From contig BTPG01000003.1 in the NCBI GenBank assembly GCA_036245525.1, positions 184,836,452 to 184,900,451 of the forward strand: a DNA stretch of 64,000 nucleotides. Reading direction: 5' to 3'. The notes beneath the pieces are model-generated. The model searched no databases. It worked only from the letters and a program-made list of their open reading frames with translations, and was not told the origin of the DNA. Positions within the stretch are counted from its first letter, which is position 1, and each line of letters opens with the position of its first letter. Source of the stretch: Semisulcospira habei (lineage: Eukaryota > Mollusca > Gastropoda > Semisulcospiridae). This document shows positions 36,857 to 47,619 of the stretch, one piece after another. The position numbers were made by a program, and so were the translations under genes.

Positions 36857-38003
36857 TTCTTCTTCTTCTTCTACTCGAACGCCGTCACACTTGGAGTTTG
36901 GCTCTCAAAATGAAATCTGTGGTCTTCTGTAGCACCTCCACAGGCCCGTACAGTTTCTCTTGTAGAGTGGCGGGCTTCTGCCATATCTCCTCCCTCAGCA
37001 GCTGGTGGTTCCCACAGTCCTGGAGGATGTGCTCTGTGGTCTGCTCTGCTTCTCCACAAGGGCACAGGGGAGATGGCACGAGGTGAAAGCTTCTGTGCAG
37101 ATGGAAATTGAGTCGGTTGTGCCTGGTCCTCAGACAGAAGATGGTCACCTGCTCTTGTCTGGACAGCTGATGGTAACTGTCTAGGGGCCGTTGTGGTGGT
37201 CTGTACACAGTCTTAATGATGGTCTTCATCTCTGTGAAGCTGACTCCATTTTCGTCTTGTTCTTTCTCTGCGCCCACTTTTGCCATTCTGTCAGCTTCTT
37301 CATTGCCGTAGATGCCACAGTGTGAAGGGATCCACTGCAGCACCAGTCTGGTGCACTTGATGTTTTGCAGTGCCTCTTGTAGTCGTGGCAGTTTGCTTGC
37401 TGTTGCTGCCTCAAGGACAGACATGGCATCAGTAAGGAAGACAATCTGGGCATCAGGGTCTGCAGTGCCACTAAGGGTGTTTGCAGCACGGACCAGGGCT
37501 TCCACCTCAGCTCTGTAATTTGTGCAGTGAAGGCCTGCCATTTTCCGTTTGGGTACTGAATGTGTCACCCCAGCCCCTCCATTCCGAACTGCATCTGTGG
37601 CTGATCCATCGGTGTATGCCCGTATCCATGCTTCCTGGGGATACTTTTCTTCGAGTATGGCCAATGTCAGGGCTTTCTTGCTCACAGTGCTCATCTTTGG
37701 TGGTGATGTAGGGTACCGTGGAAGAGACGGCGGCTTACTTTCCCAGGGTGGAAGGTCACTAGCAGGATTCAGAGCCTCTACCTGGGCAGGGAGCTTTGCC
37801 TGGTGTTTTCTCTGCAGAGATCCACACCAATTGAAAAGATGGAAGAGACAACAGGCATCCCACCCCTGCGCATGAGAAGAGATTGCAAAGCCTTGATACA
37901 GTCCACAAAGGTTAAGTCTTCCAAAGACCATCCTATGAATGCCAGGATGAAACAGCCAATCTCAGGGAGACTGAAAAGATCAAGCTTTGTGAAGGAGACA
38001 AAA
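36857..38003 (-). mobile_element. LINE-C copy 1, 5'-inverted insertion with TSD
   Basis: A 1.15-kb insertion between 11-base repeats GCATCGCTGTC (36846-36856 and 38004-38014) in LINE-A. The part 36857 to about 37815 is minus strand and ends in a (GAA)n tail. The part 37816-38003 is plus strand and encodes STPIEKMEETTGIPPL and RLKRSSFVKETK, the C-terminal RT region that should precede the RNase H. This is the layout produced by twin priming. Confidence 0.88.
36885..37815 (-). pseudogene. LINE-C RNase H domain, copy 1
   Basis: A minus-strand open frame through AYTDGSATDAVRNGGAGV (first catalytic Asp), HCTNYRAEVEALVRA (Glu), IVFLTDAMSVLEA (Asp) and WIPSHCGIYGNEEADRMAKV (His, Asp), a complete RNase H set. 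Then comes a cysteine-rich end LCPCGEAEQTTEHILQDCGN. The frame is open to the stop at 36885, so this domain is well kept although the element is truncated. Its role would be to remove the RNA strand of the cDNA hybrid. Confidence 0.88.
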
Positions 38004-39069
38004 GCATCGCTGTCTATATTCATAATTCTATCCAGCATTTAGTTCATCGACGCGTCGACCAAGAAACGATGGGGTTAAGTGTCCGAAATCAAAACCGGTA
38101 TTAATTGGGTTTTTATATAGAAATCACGCCTCAAAGTGTGAGTGGTACGATCAATTTAGTCAGAACCTTGACAGAGGTTTAAAAAAGAAGGCCGACATTC
38201 TTTTATTGCGCGATTTTAATATAGATTTACTTTTAAGCCGCACCCCGCCTGGGGCACAACGTCATCTCTGTTTGGCTTAGTACAGTTAGTGAAATCACCC
38301 ACCAGAATTACTCCAACTACTTCCACGCTTATACGGCTTAGTACAGTTAGTGAAATCACCCACCGAATTACTCCAACTACTTCCACACGTATAGACCACA
38401 TATACACTAATAAACCCAAAGCCGTCTCTGACGTTGATGTCTCAAATCTAAGTGTTAGTGATCATTATCCTGTGGCGTACTCCTGGTCTTCTAAACTCCC
38501 TAAACCAAAAAAAGAACGGCATACAACTATAACGTATAGGACGTTCAAACACGTCAATAAAGACGAATTTCTTTTTGATCTAGAAAATACTCCTTTTAAT
38601 GACGTGCTCCTGTCCTATGATCCTAATACCGCCCTCAGTATTTGGCACTCTCTTTTCCTAAATGTACTTAATAAACATGCTCCCCTACGCGAGAGGAGGG
38701 TAAAATCTAACTCTCTTCCTCCCTGTCTTACTCCTTAAATCATGCAGGCTATGGCGCTTAGAAACGAGCTACGTAGCAATAAAATGTTTACTGAATATAA
38801 GCAACAGCGTAACCGTGTTAAACACATGATCAGAGAGGCAAGAAAAAAGTTAGTTCGTGACACGGTTAAAGACAGCACTACTGATAAAATATGGCGACTT
38901 CTAAACACACTTACTAGGGGTCTCCAAGTACCGCAACTACCATTCCCACTAATCTTACAGCAGATACATTCAATGACCATTTTCTTTCGATTGCCAAATC
39001 TCGAATTTCGCAAAGCTAGGATAACACTGATTACCGTTCTAACCTGCTGTCTGAGTTTTATCAACAAAG

Positions 39070-39110
39070 AACAATGGGCACAGCAACCCCCCCCCCTCCC
39101 CCTCTTCATC
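39070..39110. repeat. C-rich run in LINE-A
   Basis: A C run with T, where the LINE-A relative at 60.97 kb has ordinary sequence (CAACCCCCTTCAACATC), so it is a local expansion. Confidence 0.7.
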
Positions 39111-39210
39111 ATCCCTATTCTAGCTGTTCATGAAGTCGGTTTACTCATAAGTAACCTTCCAAATAAAAAGTCCTCGGGGCCTGACGACATCAGCTCGAAA
39201 ATGCTTAAAC

Positions 39211-39460
39211 CAGGGCCGGATCACTTACATGTTTGGGGGGGGGGGGCAAAAAAAATTTGGGAGAAATTAACACCTGAAACAGACACCTAAAGCAGAGTTT
39301 TGACTGTTTTGAGTATGGCTTTATTTTGTTTTTTTCACCAAGGTGAGCAAATATCATCCTTTAGTGTATCAAAGTTTTATGTTGTAGTTTTTATGGGAGA
39401 AGGGGGTGGGGGTGGGCATGGCCCCTCCGGCCCCCTCCCCCACCCCTGGATCCGTCCCTG
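39211..39460. mobile_element. Small non-autonomous DNA transposon in LINE-A
   Basis: A 250-bp insert with terminal inverted repeats CAGGGCCGGATC and, reversed from the right, CAGGGACGGATC. It is flanked by TAAAC on both sides. The LINE-A relative at 61.09 kb reads straight through (ATACTTAAGCTGTCTCTCC), confirming the insert. CAGGG-CGGATC ends are seen in hAT-like MITEs, but the 5-base duplication is unusual for hAT. Confidence 0.7.
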
Positions 39461-39539
39461 TAAACTGTCTCTCCCATACATTGTAGAATCCTTAACTTAC
39501 AATATTATCTCTGTATCCAGCATAACACTTTTCCTAACG

Positions 39540-40246
39540 AACTTAAAAATGCGAAAATAATTCCACTTCCAAAAAGAAAAGATCGTTCTGACCCTAATAA
39601 CTATCGGCCTATTTCTTTATTATCTGTTTTGTCCAAACCACTGGAAAGGCACGTTCATAAACACCTGCTTGCTTACCTAGAAGACTGTAAGCTCCTCATC
39701 CCTTTGCAATCCGGATTTCGCCCGCAGCATTCATGCCACACATCACTTACACGCCTTGTTGACACATGGCTCGAGGGAATGAATAAGTCACAGTTAACAG
39801 GAGTAGTCTATCTAGATTTTAAGAAGGCTTTTGATCTGATCACACTATTCTGAGTGTTAAGCTTCACAAATACCTTAATAACGGAGACGCAGTTGCTTTT
39901 TCCACATCTTACATTACTAAAAGAAAACAAAAGGTTCTTGTTCATGGCTCATAATCCTCTCTCAAAGATGTAACTTTCGGTGTGCCACAGGGGACTGTAC
40001 AGGTCCCCTGTTGTTTTGCTTATTTATTAACGATTTGCCTCTACATATTACTTGATAAGATATACAATGCGACCTTTTTGCTGACGACACTTCAGTTCAT
40101 ACTACTAGTAAAGATATACAGGTAATTTCCGACAACTTACAACAAAGCCTTTATGACGTATCAGCTTGGTGTATAAACAATTCTATGGTTGTTCATCCAG
40201 TCAAAACGAAATAGATGGTATTGGCCACGCGCCAAAAACAGCAGAT
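39540..40246 (+). pseudogene. LINE-A copy 2 reverse transcriptase
   Basis: Plus strand: PNNYRPISLLSVLSKPLERH, LQSGFRPQHSCHTSL, GVVYLDFKKAFDL (catalytic Asp), then after shifts GVPQGTVQVPCCF-like text and CDLFADDTSVHTTS (catalytic FADD). It ends in KTKXMVLATRQ before the LINE-C insertion. At least three stops or shifts are present. Confidence 0.8.
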
Positions 40247-40271
40247 TCTTCTTCTTGTCGTTCGCAGTGGG

Positions 40272-41185
40272 CTATACGGTCAGACCAGCACCGACGGTGA
40301 ATGACGTCGTTTTTTCCAGGTCTTCTCGACTGCCGTAGAGTTTGGTCTGCAGTGGAGTTGGCGATGGCCACACTTCTTTTCTTTTATCGTCCAGTAGAGG
40401 GCATCTCTGGAGAATATGTTCCGCTGTTTGGTCTTCCTGACCACAGGCGCAGGTTGATGATGCTGCCAGCTTCAGCTTTCTGTTCATGTGAGCGTTCAGT
40501 CTGTTGTGGCCGGTACTCAGTCTGATCAGGACGACTTGCTGCTCTCTGGTCATTGTGTGGTAGTCGTCTCTGTTTGACCTCGGCCTCATCAATGCCTTGA
40601 TGATTGTCTTTTGCTCACTATAGCTGACGCAGTTTTCTTGTTGATGTTTTGTGGCTCCTTCTTTCGCCAGCTCGTCTGCCCTTTCATTTCCTGGTACTCT
40701 ACAGTGGGCTGGTATCCACTGGAGAACAACTCTTCTGCTTTCTCCGACATTCTGCAAAGCTCTGGTCAGCTGGGCGAGCTTGTCGTTCTCGAGGGCCTGA
40801 AGGACTGAAAGGGCATCGGAGAAAAAGACAACTTGGTAGCATGGGTCTGCGGAATTCTGAACCATGGAGGCGACCTGCATAAGTGCTTCGGTTTCTGCTT
40901 TGTAGTTTGTGCAGTGTTTGCCGGTGGCTACACTGGATGTGGCTGTATGTCCCCCAGGAAACTGGATCAAGATGCCAGCACCTCCATTGGAAACAGCATT
41001 TGTTGCTGATCCATCAGTGTAGATGTGGATCCATGCCTCCTTTGGGTACTGTTCGTCGGTCAGGGCTAGGGTGAGTGCCCGTCGAACGGTGTCATCCTGA
41101 CTGTTTCCTGAGGCAACATGTGGGACACTGGTGCAGATCTGGATGTATGGTTTGTCCATTGCCCAAGGGTTTTCCTCTTCTTCTG
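40272..41185 (-). pseudogene. LINE-C RNase H domain, copy 2
   Basis: An open frame with IYTDGSATNAVSNGGAGI, HCTNYKAETEALMQVA, VVFFSDALSVLQAL and WIPAHCRVPGNERADELAKE, i.e. the Asp-Glu-Asp-His/Asp set of RNase H. Then RLSTGHNRLNAHMNRKL and a cysteine motif CACGQEDQTAEHILQRCPLL. Cys replaces Gly/Arg after the catalytic His region (AHCRVPGN). It joins in sense to the RT at 44501-46058 once LINE-B is removed. Confidence 0.9.
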
Positions 41186-41198
41186 TGATCAGAGGTAG

Positions 41199-44100
41199 TG
41201 CACTCTCTCTCTCTCTTGGCTTGACTTCGCGAACGAAGATTCTATAGGGCTTGCCCACGTCGTCTGCAGGCATTTTCGTGGCTGCGGAGGCCAATCCGGG
41301 ACAGGCAGGTTCGACCGCAGTGGCTGCAGGGGAAGGTCTGGTCAGGGTTCTGAGTTACGACAACTCTGTTTTTTCTTCTAAGCCGCTTGTCCTTAAGGTT
41401 AGCTCTGCGAGATTCCTCAAAGGAGACGGCTGCCTTGTGAATGGTGGAGCGCCAGGTGTCACGGTCCGCAGCAAGCGAAGACCACTGGCGGTGGTCGATT
41501 TGGCAGGCACTAAGCGACTTCTTGAGACCGTCTTTGTATCTCTTCTTTGGTGCCCCTCTGTCTCGGTGTCCAGTGCCGAGTTCGCCGAACAGAGTGATCT
41601 TGGGTAGGCGATGATCCTCCATCCTGGAGACGTGCCCCGCCCAGCGAAGCTGTGTCCGCAGCAGCAAAGCCTCGATGCTCACAGTTTCCGCCTGTTCAAG
41701 GACCTCGACGTTGGTGACATAGTCACTCCAGTGAATGCTGAGGATGGTACGCAGGCAGCGCTGGTGAAAGCGTTCGAGGAGTCGTAGTTGGCTGCGGTAG
41801 AGGGCCCAGGACTCGGAACCGTACAGCAGGGTGGTGAGGACGACAGCTCTGTACACGCTGATCTTGGTGCCTTTTTTCAGCTGTTGATTGTGCCACACCC
41901 GCTTGAATAGTCGCCCGAACGCACTGTTCGCTTTTGCCAGCCTGTTGTCCAGCTCCTTGTCCAGCTTGGCGTCTGACGTGATGATGCAGCCAAGGTAGGT
42001 AAACTGGTGTACAGACTTCAGTTCGGACTCGCCGATGGTGATGTGGGGAGGGCGATGCTCTTCCTTGGGTGCCGGCTGATGAAGGACCTCTGTCTTTTTC
42101 AGACTGACCTCAAGTCCAAAGAGCTGGGCAGCATCTGCGAAGCAGGACGTTATGCGCTGCAAGGCTCTCTCTGTGTGTGCAACGAGGGCAGCGTCATCAG
42201 CGAAGAGCAGCTCACGAATCAGTTGGTCTAGGGTTTTCGTGTGGGCCTGCAGTCGTCTGAGGTTGAACAGGCTGCCATCGAGACGATACCTGATGTACAC
42301 TGCGTCGTCATCGTCGAGGTCCACTGTGGCCTGCTTCAACATCATGCTGAAGAAGATGGTGAAGAGGGTCGGTGCCAGCACGCAGCCTTGCTTCACGCCG
42401 TTGCGAATGGGGAATGGTTCTGAGAGGTCACTGTTTAGTCTGACCTGGCCTTGCTGGTCCTCGTGGAGCTGGACGATCATGTTGAGGAACTTTGGGGGAC
42501 AACCTAGTCGCTCCAGGATCTGCCACATACCTTGCCTGCTCACAGTGTCAAACGCTTTTGTTAGGTCGACAAACGTTACGTACAGCCCTTTGTTCTGCTC
42601 GCGGCACTTCTCCTGAAGCTTTCTCAGCACAAAGACCATGTCGGTGGTACTCCTGTTGGCTCTGAAGCCACACTGGCCCTCTGGGAGGTGGTCTTCAGCG
42701 ATGGCAGGTACCAGCCGATTCAGGAGCAACCTTGCAAGAATTTTCCCGGCAATGGACAGCAGGGTAATTCCACGATAATTAGAGCAGGCAGACTTCTCTC
42801 CTTTATTCTTGTACAGGGTGATGATGACTGCATCACGGAGATCCTTTGGTAGTGTTCCTTTTTCCCAGCAGCAGAGAAAGAGGTCGTGGAGCTTGTTGTG
42901 CAGTGCTGGGCCTCCATGTTTCCAGATCTCTGGCGGGATTCCGTCAATGCCTGCTGCTTTGCCACTCTTGAGCTGGTGGATGGCTGTGAGGGTCTCTTCG
43001 GCGGTGGGCGGTTCGTCCATTTCAACCTTTAGTGGAAGGTGTGGGATTTGGAGGATGACTGTTTCTTGAACAGTGCGTTCAGCGCCGAAGAGGTCCTGAA
43101 AGTATTCCGACCAGCGGTTCAAGATGGAGGTATTATCTGTGAGGAGTGCCTGTCCATCAGCGCTTCGCAGGGGACTTTGTACCAGGTGCCTAGGGCCATA
43201 CACTGCTTTCAGTGCTTCGTAGAAGCCCCTGTAGTCACCGTTGTCAGCGCAGAGCTGGGTCCTCTGTGCGAGTCTGGACCACCACTCGTTCTGGAGCTCT
43301 CTAAGCTTGAGCTGGAGACTGCTGCAGATGAGGCGGAAGGCAGACTTCTTCACAGGGCAGGAAGGCTGGGCTAGGTGGGCCTGGTGGGCGGCTCTTTTTT
43401 TTGCTAGAAGTTCCTGGATCTCTACGTCGTTTTCGTCAAACCAGTCTTTGTTCCTCTTTCTAGCAAAGCCCAAGACTTCCACAGAGGATTTTACAATAGC
43501 AGCTTTCAGTTGTTCCCAGAGTGTTTCAGGAGAGGAGTCTGCTGGATCAACTGTGTCTTTGAGCATGCGCTGTAAATCGGCCTGAAGGGCAGCTTTCTTG
43601 TCGTCACGCTGAAGGCTGGCAACATCAAGCTTTTTCTTGGGAGGGCCGCCTTTCTTGGGTTTCAGCTTGAGGCGGAGCCTGAGTTTGCAGCGAACAAGGC
43701 GGTGGTCAGTGTGGCACTCTGCGCTGGGCATCACTCTGGTGAGGAGGACGTCACTGCGGTCCCTCTGACGCACTAGGACATAGTCGATAAGGTGCCAGTG
43801 CTTGGAGCGAGGATGCATTCAGGTGGTCTTTCGACTGTCCTTTTGCTGGAAAGTTGTGTTGGTGATGACAAGTTGCTGCTCTGCACAGAGCTCCAACAGT
43901 AGGCGACCATTGTCATTGCAGTTCCCAACGCCATGCTTGCCGAGGACTCCTTTCCAGGCTTCAGAGTCTTGGCCCACTCTGGCGTTGAAGTCGCCAAGGA
44001 TGATGACTTTGTCGTCTGCAGGGGTGCTCTGCAGGAGGCTGCGCAGGTCAGAGTAGAACTTGTCTTTTTCTGCAGGCTCTGCCAGGAGGGTTGGGGAGTA

Positions 44101-44500
44101 CACACTGAGAAGGGTGACGTATTGCTGGTGTCTGAGTGGGAGGCGCATGGACATGATGCGGTCGGAGTGACCCGTTGGTAGGTTTTCCAACTTAGTCGCA
44201 ATGGGGGTCTTCACCATGAAGCCCACGCCTGAGAGCCGTCTGTCTGATGCAGGCCTGCCTGACCAGTAGAGGGTGTAGCCAGCGCCAAGTTCTTGGAGGC
44301 TGCCTTCCTCCGGGAGGCGTACTTCGCTGAGCGCGGCGATGTCGATGTTTAACCTCCGCAATTCATGGGCAATGAGGGCGGAGCGACGTTCAGGGCGTCC
44401 GCTGTCTGCTGTGTCGAGCATGGTTCGGATGTTCCAGCATGCTACGTTGAGTCCGGTCGTGGTCGTCATGAGAGTGGATCCATTGTTTTTTCTTGTTTTC
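41199..44500 (-). mobile_element. LINE-B, complete element with TSD, one stop from intact
   Basis: 3.3 kb on the minus strand between 13-base repeats TGATCAGAGGTAG (41186-41198 and 44501-44513). It has a short 5' leader of about 31 bases, one long ORF, a 3' end with the hairpin CTTCG-TTCG-CGAAG and a (GA)n-rich tail. The target is LINE-C, itself within LINE-A. Other pieces of the family are at 29.1 kb and 58.5 kb. It resembles RTE-like elements whose ORF is often labelled craniofacial development protein 2-like. The clade is tentative. Confidence 0.92.
41242..44469 (-). pseudogene. LINE-B ORF: endonuclease, RT and C2H2 end
   Basis: A single frame of 1075 codons broken only by TGA at 43819-43821, where related text expects Trp. 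Residues 1-230 are the APE endonuclease (NVACWNIRTMLD, SEVRLPEEG, IILGDFNARVG, then HWHLIDYVLV and HTDHRLVR). The middle is the RT: LKSGKAAGIDGIPPEIWKHG, NYRGITLLSIAGKILARLLL, TFVDLTKAFDTVSR, GVKQGCVLAPTLFTIFFSMM and LFADDAALVAHTE with catalytic Asps. The C-terminal part has [17 protein letters not shown] and a final [20 protein letters not shown] zinc-finger-like motif. Apart from the one nonsense codon it looks coding-competent. Confidence 0.93.
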
Positions 44501-46058
44501 TGATCAGAGGTAGAGTGCTCTGTGAAAGGACTTCCCTGTACTGTCGAGAAAGTCGCATGCTCTCATGAACAAAGCTGCTTCTCTTGAGCCGGTTCTTGGT
44601 GAGGTTGCTCAGTCTGTGCTTCATGGGGTGGTCGGGCAAGCACTTGATCTTCTCAGCCTGTACCATGGTTTTGGCTTCTCTCCTCTGGCTGAGAGGTTGG
44701 ATTGTGGTCAGCTTCTCCATTTCCTTGATTGGAGTGGATTTCATTGCACCAGTGATGAGTCGAAGAGCCTGGTTTTGCACTCGGTCGAGGGTCTGCAGGT
44801 TCGTCTTGGCTGAGGTTAACCACGCTGTGGAGCCGTACTCGAGGTGGGGCCTGACTGTTCCCTGGTATACTGTCTTCAGTATCTTCTCGTTCGCTCCCCA
44901 GGTGGTGCCTGCCAGTTTCCTGAGTATGGCCAGCTTGCGCCGGGCCTTCGCCTCTGCCTGTGCAATGTGTGGTTTCCAGGTCTGTCGTCTGTCGAAGGTG
45001 ACACCAAGGTAAGTAGCTTATACATCCTCTCTCAGAGGGGTTCCACCAAGCTTGATGGTTCCGGCTTTCTGCTTTGGGGACAATGTGAAGAGGGTGGTGG
45101 AGGATTTCTCCTTGTTGACGGAGATGCACCAGTCATCTGCCCATGCGTTCAGCTTGTCTGCCGCCAGCTGCATTCTGTAGGTGGCAGTACTTGCATGCTC
45201 CTCATTGCACCAGATCACAAGGTCGTCTGCGTATAGGGCAGCTTTGATTCCCTTGGGCATCTCAGACACAAGATCGTCGATGAAGAGAAGGAAGAGGGTG
45301 GGGGAGAGGACTCCGCCTTGCGGGACGCCATGACGAAGGAGGAATTTCTTGCTTTTGGTCTGGTCGACGCTGACTCTTGCCCTGCGGTTGAAGAGGTAGG
45401 AGCGTATCCACTGGAACATGTTACTGGACACGCCTTTTCTCAGCAGTTTGACAAGCAGCCCATCTTTCCAGACCTTGTCAAAAGCCTTCTGAAGATCAAT
45501 CCAGGTTGCAAAGACCAGATTCTGCTCCTGGAAGGCATCTTCAACTTCCTGCGCCAAGTATGTGACCTGGTCTTCGGTGCTGCGGAACTGTCGGAAGCCA
45601 GCTTGTTCAGGGGCGAGGAGATTCCTGGATTCTAGGTAACACCTGAGGCGCTCGTTCGCAATTCTCTCCAAAGTCTTCACAACACAGCTGGTGAGGCTGA
45701 TTGTGCGATAGCTGGTGGCCTTCTTTGGATCCTTCCCTTTCTTTAGAATGGGGATCATGATCGCTTCTCGCCAGATTTGTGGTAGCGATCCTTCTTGCCA
45801 GCTGCTGTTGAGGACCTCAAGTAGCTTATTTTCTGCTGCACTACCAAGGTGGGTTAGCATCTCGTTGGTGATGCCATCTGGACCAGGAGATTTCTTCGCC
45901 TTCAACTTTTTGAGAGCTGTATGAAGCTCTTTGTGTGTAATTGGTTTATTCATGGCGTCCGCTGTTGCTTGTTTGGAAGGTCTCTCTCTTTGCTCTCTTC
46001 TTGCTTCTCTCTGCTTTTCGGGGCTAACATGGAGATTCGGCAAATTGGTTTGCAGCAT
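44501..46058 (-). pseudogene. LINE-C reverse transcriptase, copy 2
   Basis: A minus-strand frame 46058-45018 with KLKAKKSPGPDGITNEML, SYRTISLTSCVVKTLERIAN, EQAGFRQFRSTEDQVTYLAQ, TWIDLQKAFDKVWKDGL, GVPQGGVLSPTLFLLFIDDL and LYADDLVIW (catalytic). A TAA at 45018-45020 interrupts, then YLGVTFDRRQTWKPHI, VQNQALRLITGAMKSTPI and RLKRSSFVHESM follow to the LINE-B target site. It is truncated upstream, so the endonuclease is absent. Confidence 0.9.
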
Positions 46059-46108
46059 GCTTTCCTGTTAGTATCTTCCCATTTTCTTCTAAGGTGAAAA
46101 CAGCAGAT

Positions 46109-46759
46109 AACGCCTCTATTACTTAAACTTTTACTTTAAGGTAGTCAGGTAGAACAGGTAAACGAACATCGCGTACCAGGAATTACAATCGACAGTCAGC
46201 TAAAATGGCAAGCTCATACAGACGCCTTATGCAAAATAGTAGCAAAAAATCTCTTTATGTTATCAAAACTGAAATATTATATTGATTCAGATACCCGTAA
46301 ACTATTTTATAATGCTCACATACGTTCTGACGTCGATAAGGCGTCAACGGTATGGGATGGATGTAGTGAGGTCCATTTAAAGAGACTCAATTCCCTACAC
46401 AGACGGGCGACCAAAATAATCTGCCCTGATCCACACCTAACCACAGAAGAAAATCTCACAAAAGCAGGTCTACTGTCGCTTCGCGATCATTTTAAATATA
46501 TCAAAGCAATTTTTATGTTCAAAGTGTGGAAGCGCAAAACACCTGAGTAATCTCCACTTTGCTCCGCAAGTCTGAGTCCAAGCTTGGAAACATCAGAAAG
46601 CTTTTCATAGTCCCAAAACCAAGGATCGATCTACATAAAACCAGCTTATCCTTCTCAGGGACACATATCTGGAATGCGCTTCCCGACCATGTAAAATCCG
46701 CCTCCTCGCTAGCCAGTTTTAAAAAGGGTCTCTGCAAGTATTTCGTGGATCACTCGTAG
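46109..46759 (+). pseudogene. LINE-A copy 2 C-terminal domain
   Basis: After the LINE-C insertion LINE-A resumes: FMLSKLKYYIDSDTRKLFYN, HLKRLNSLHRRATKIICPDP, LTTEENLTKAGLLSLRDHFK, MFKVWKRKTPE, a stop, then KLFIVPKPRIDLHKTSLSFS and a final stop at about 46757. This matches 55.44-56.01 kb. Confidence 0.85.
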
Positions 46760-47035
46760 AGCCTAGGGATGTCTTAACTACATGTTTTATATGTCTCTTT
46801 CTATGCTGGGTCCAAATTATTCGCAATTAAGCCTGTTATCTTTTTTCATTTATCATTTAAACTACTGCCTATGTGAACAGTGTTGTCAATTGTTTCCAAG
46901 TATTATGTTTTACATTATGTATGTGCATGTAGATAGTCTTGTAGTTGTTATCAACAGCAGGTTTTGTAAAATGGCTGCGTCAATGACGATGTCAATGTCT
47001 TAACCGTTGTAAAATAAAGTTTCATCGATTCATTG

Positions 47036-47218
<183 letters not shown>

Positions 47219-47219
<1 letters not shown>

Positions 47220-47309
47220 TGTGTGCGTAAGCAAGGACATGATTGAAAACAGGTCTATGGCCTAATCATTTATCCTTGGAAAATAAAGTTTCATTTCATT
47301 TCATTTCAT
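47219..47309 (+). other. Probable LINE 3' end remnant
   Basis: The text GGAAAATAAAGTTTCATTTC with a (CATTT)n run resembles a LINE 3' terminus of the LINE-A type (TTGTAAAATAAAGTTTCAT). It again runs into a CT repeat. Confidence 0.4.
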
Positions 47310-47468
<159 letters not shown>

Positions 47469-47619
47469 GATTTAGTATTCACACTTTTTTAAAAATTGTT
47501 TTCTTTGATTGTTTTGTTTTCCTTTTGCATTGGCTTTACATCTTTGATTGACGTTTGCTCAACCACCACTATTGTAGTTGCTGTTTCATTGTGAAACAAA
47601 ATACAACTGTTAGCGAAAT

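Larger units (their letters stand above)
36650..38740 (+). pseudogene. LINE-A copy 2 endonuclease region (interrupted)
   Basis: MRIGYLNVLHLYNKLADI, LFGLSETHLSS, SIPNFSVIRRESLSPGQTGI up to 36856. After the LINE-C insertion it resumes at 38015 with YIHNSIQHLVHRR and continues to HIYTNKPKAVSDVDVSNL, SDHYPVAYSW and RTFKHVNKDEFLFDLENT. A 60-base tandem duplication sits at about 38273-38393 and adds to the frameshifts. Confidence 0.8.
40247..46096 (-). mobile_element. LINE-C copy 2 (RT plus RNase H), interrupted by LINE-B
   Basis: A minus-strand insertion into LINE-A flanked by AAAACAGCAGAT at 40235-40246 and 46097-46108. It runs from a 5'-truncated RT (46058 downward) to RNase H (ends 40272) and a GACAAGAAGAAGAA tail. 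LINE-B sits inside it at 41199-44500. Taken together without LINE-B, the LINE-C part is about 2.5 kb. RT with C-terminal RNase H suggests the I/Ingi-like group. Confidence 0.88.

Noticed and set aside
42152..42616. Plus-strand frames of 110-154 codons across 40.3-46 kb
   Set aside because: They lie opposite the LINE-B and LINE-C coding frames and show no domains. They are antisense shadows of G/C-rich coding text.
41189..44514. LINE-B and the following RNase H read as one chimeric gene
   Set aside because: The 13-base duplication shows LINE-B inserted into LINE-C. The RNase H belongs with the RT at 44501-46058.
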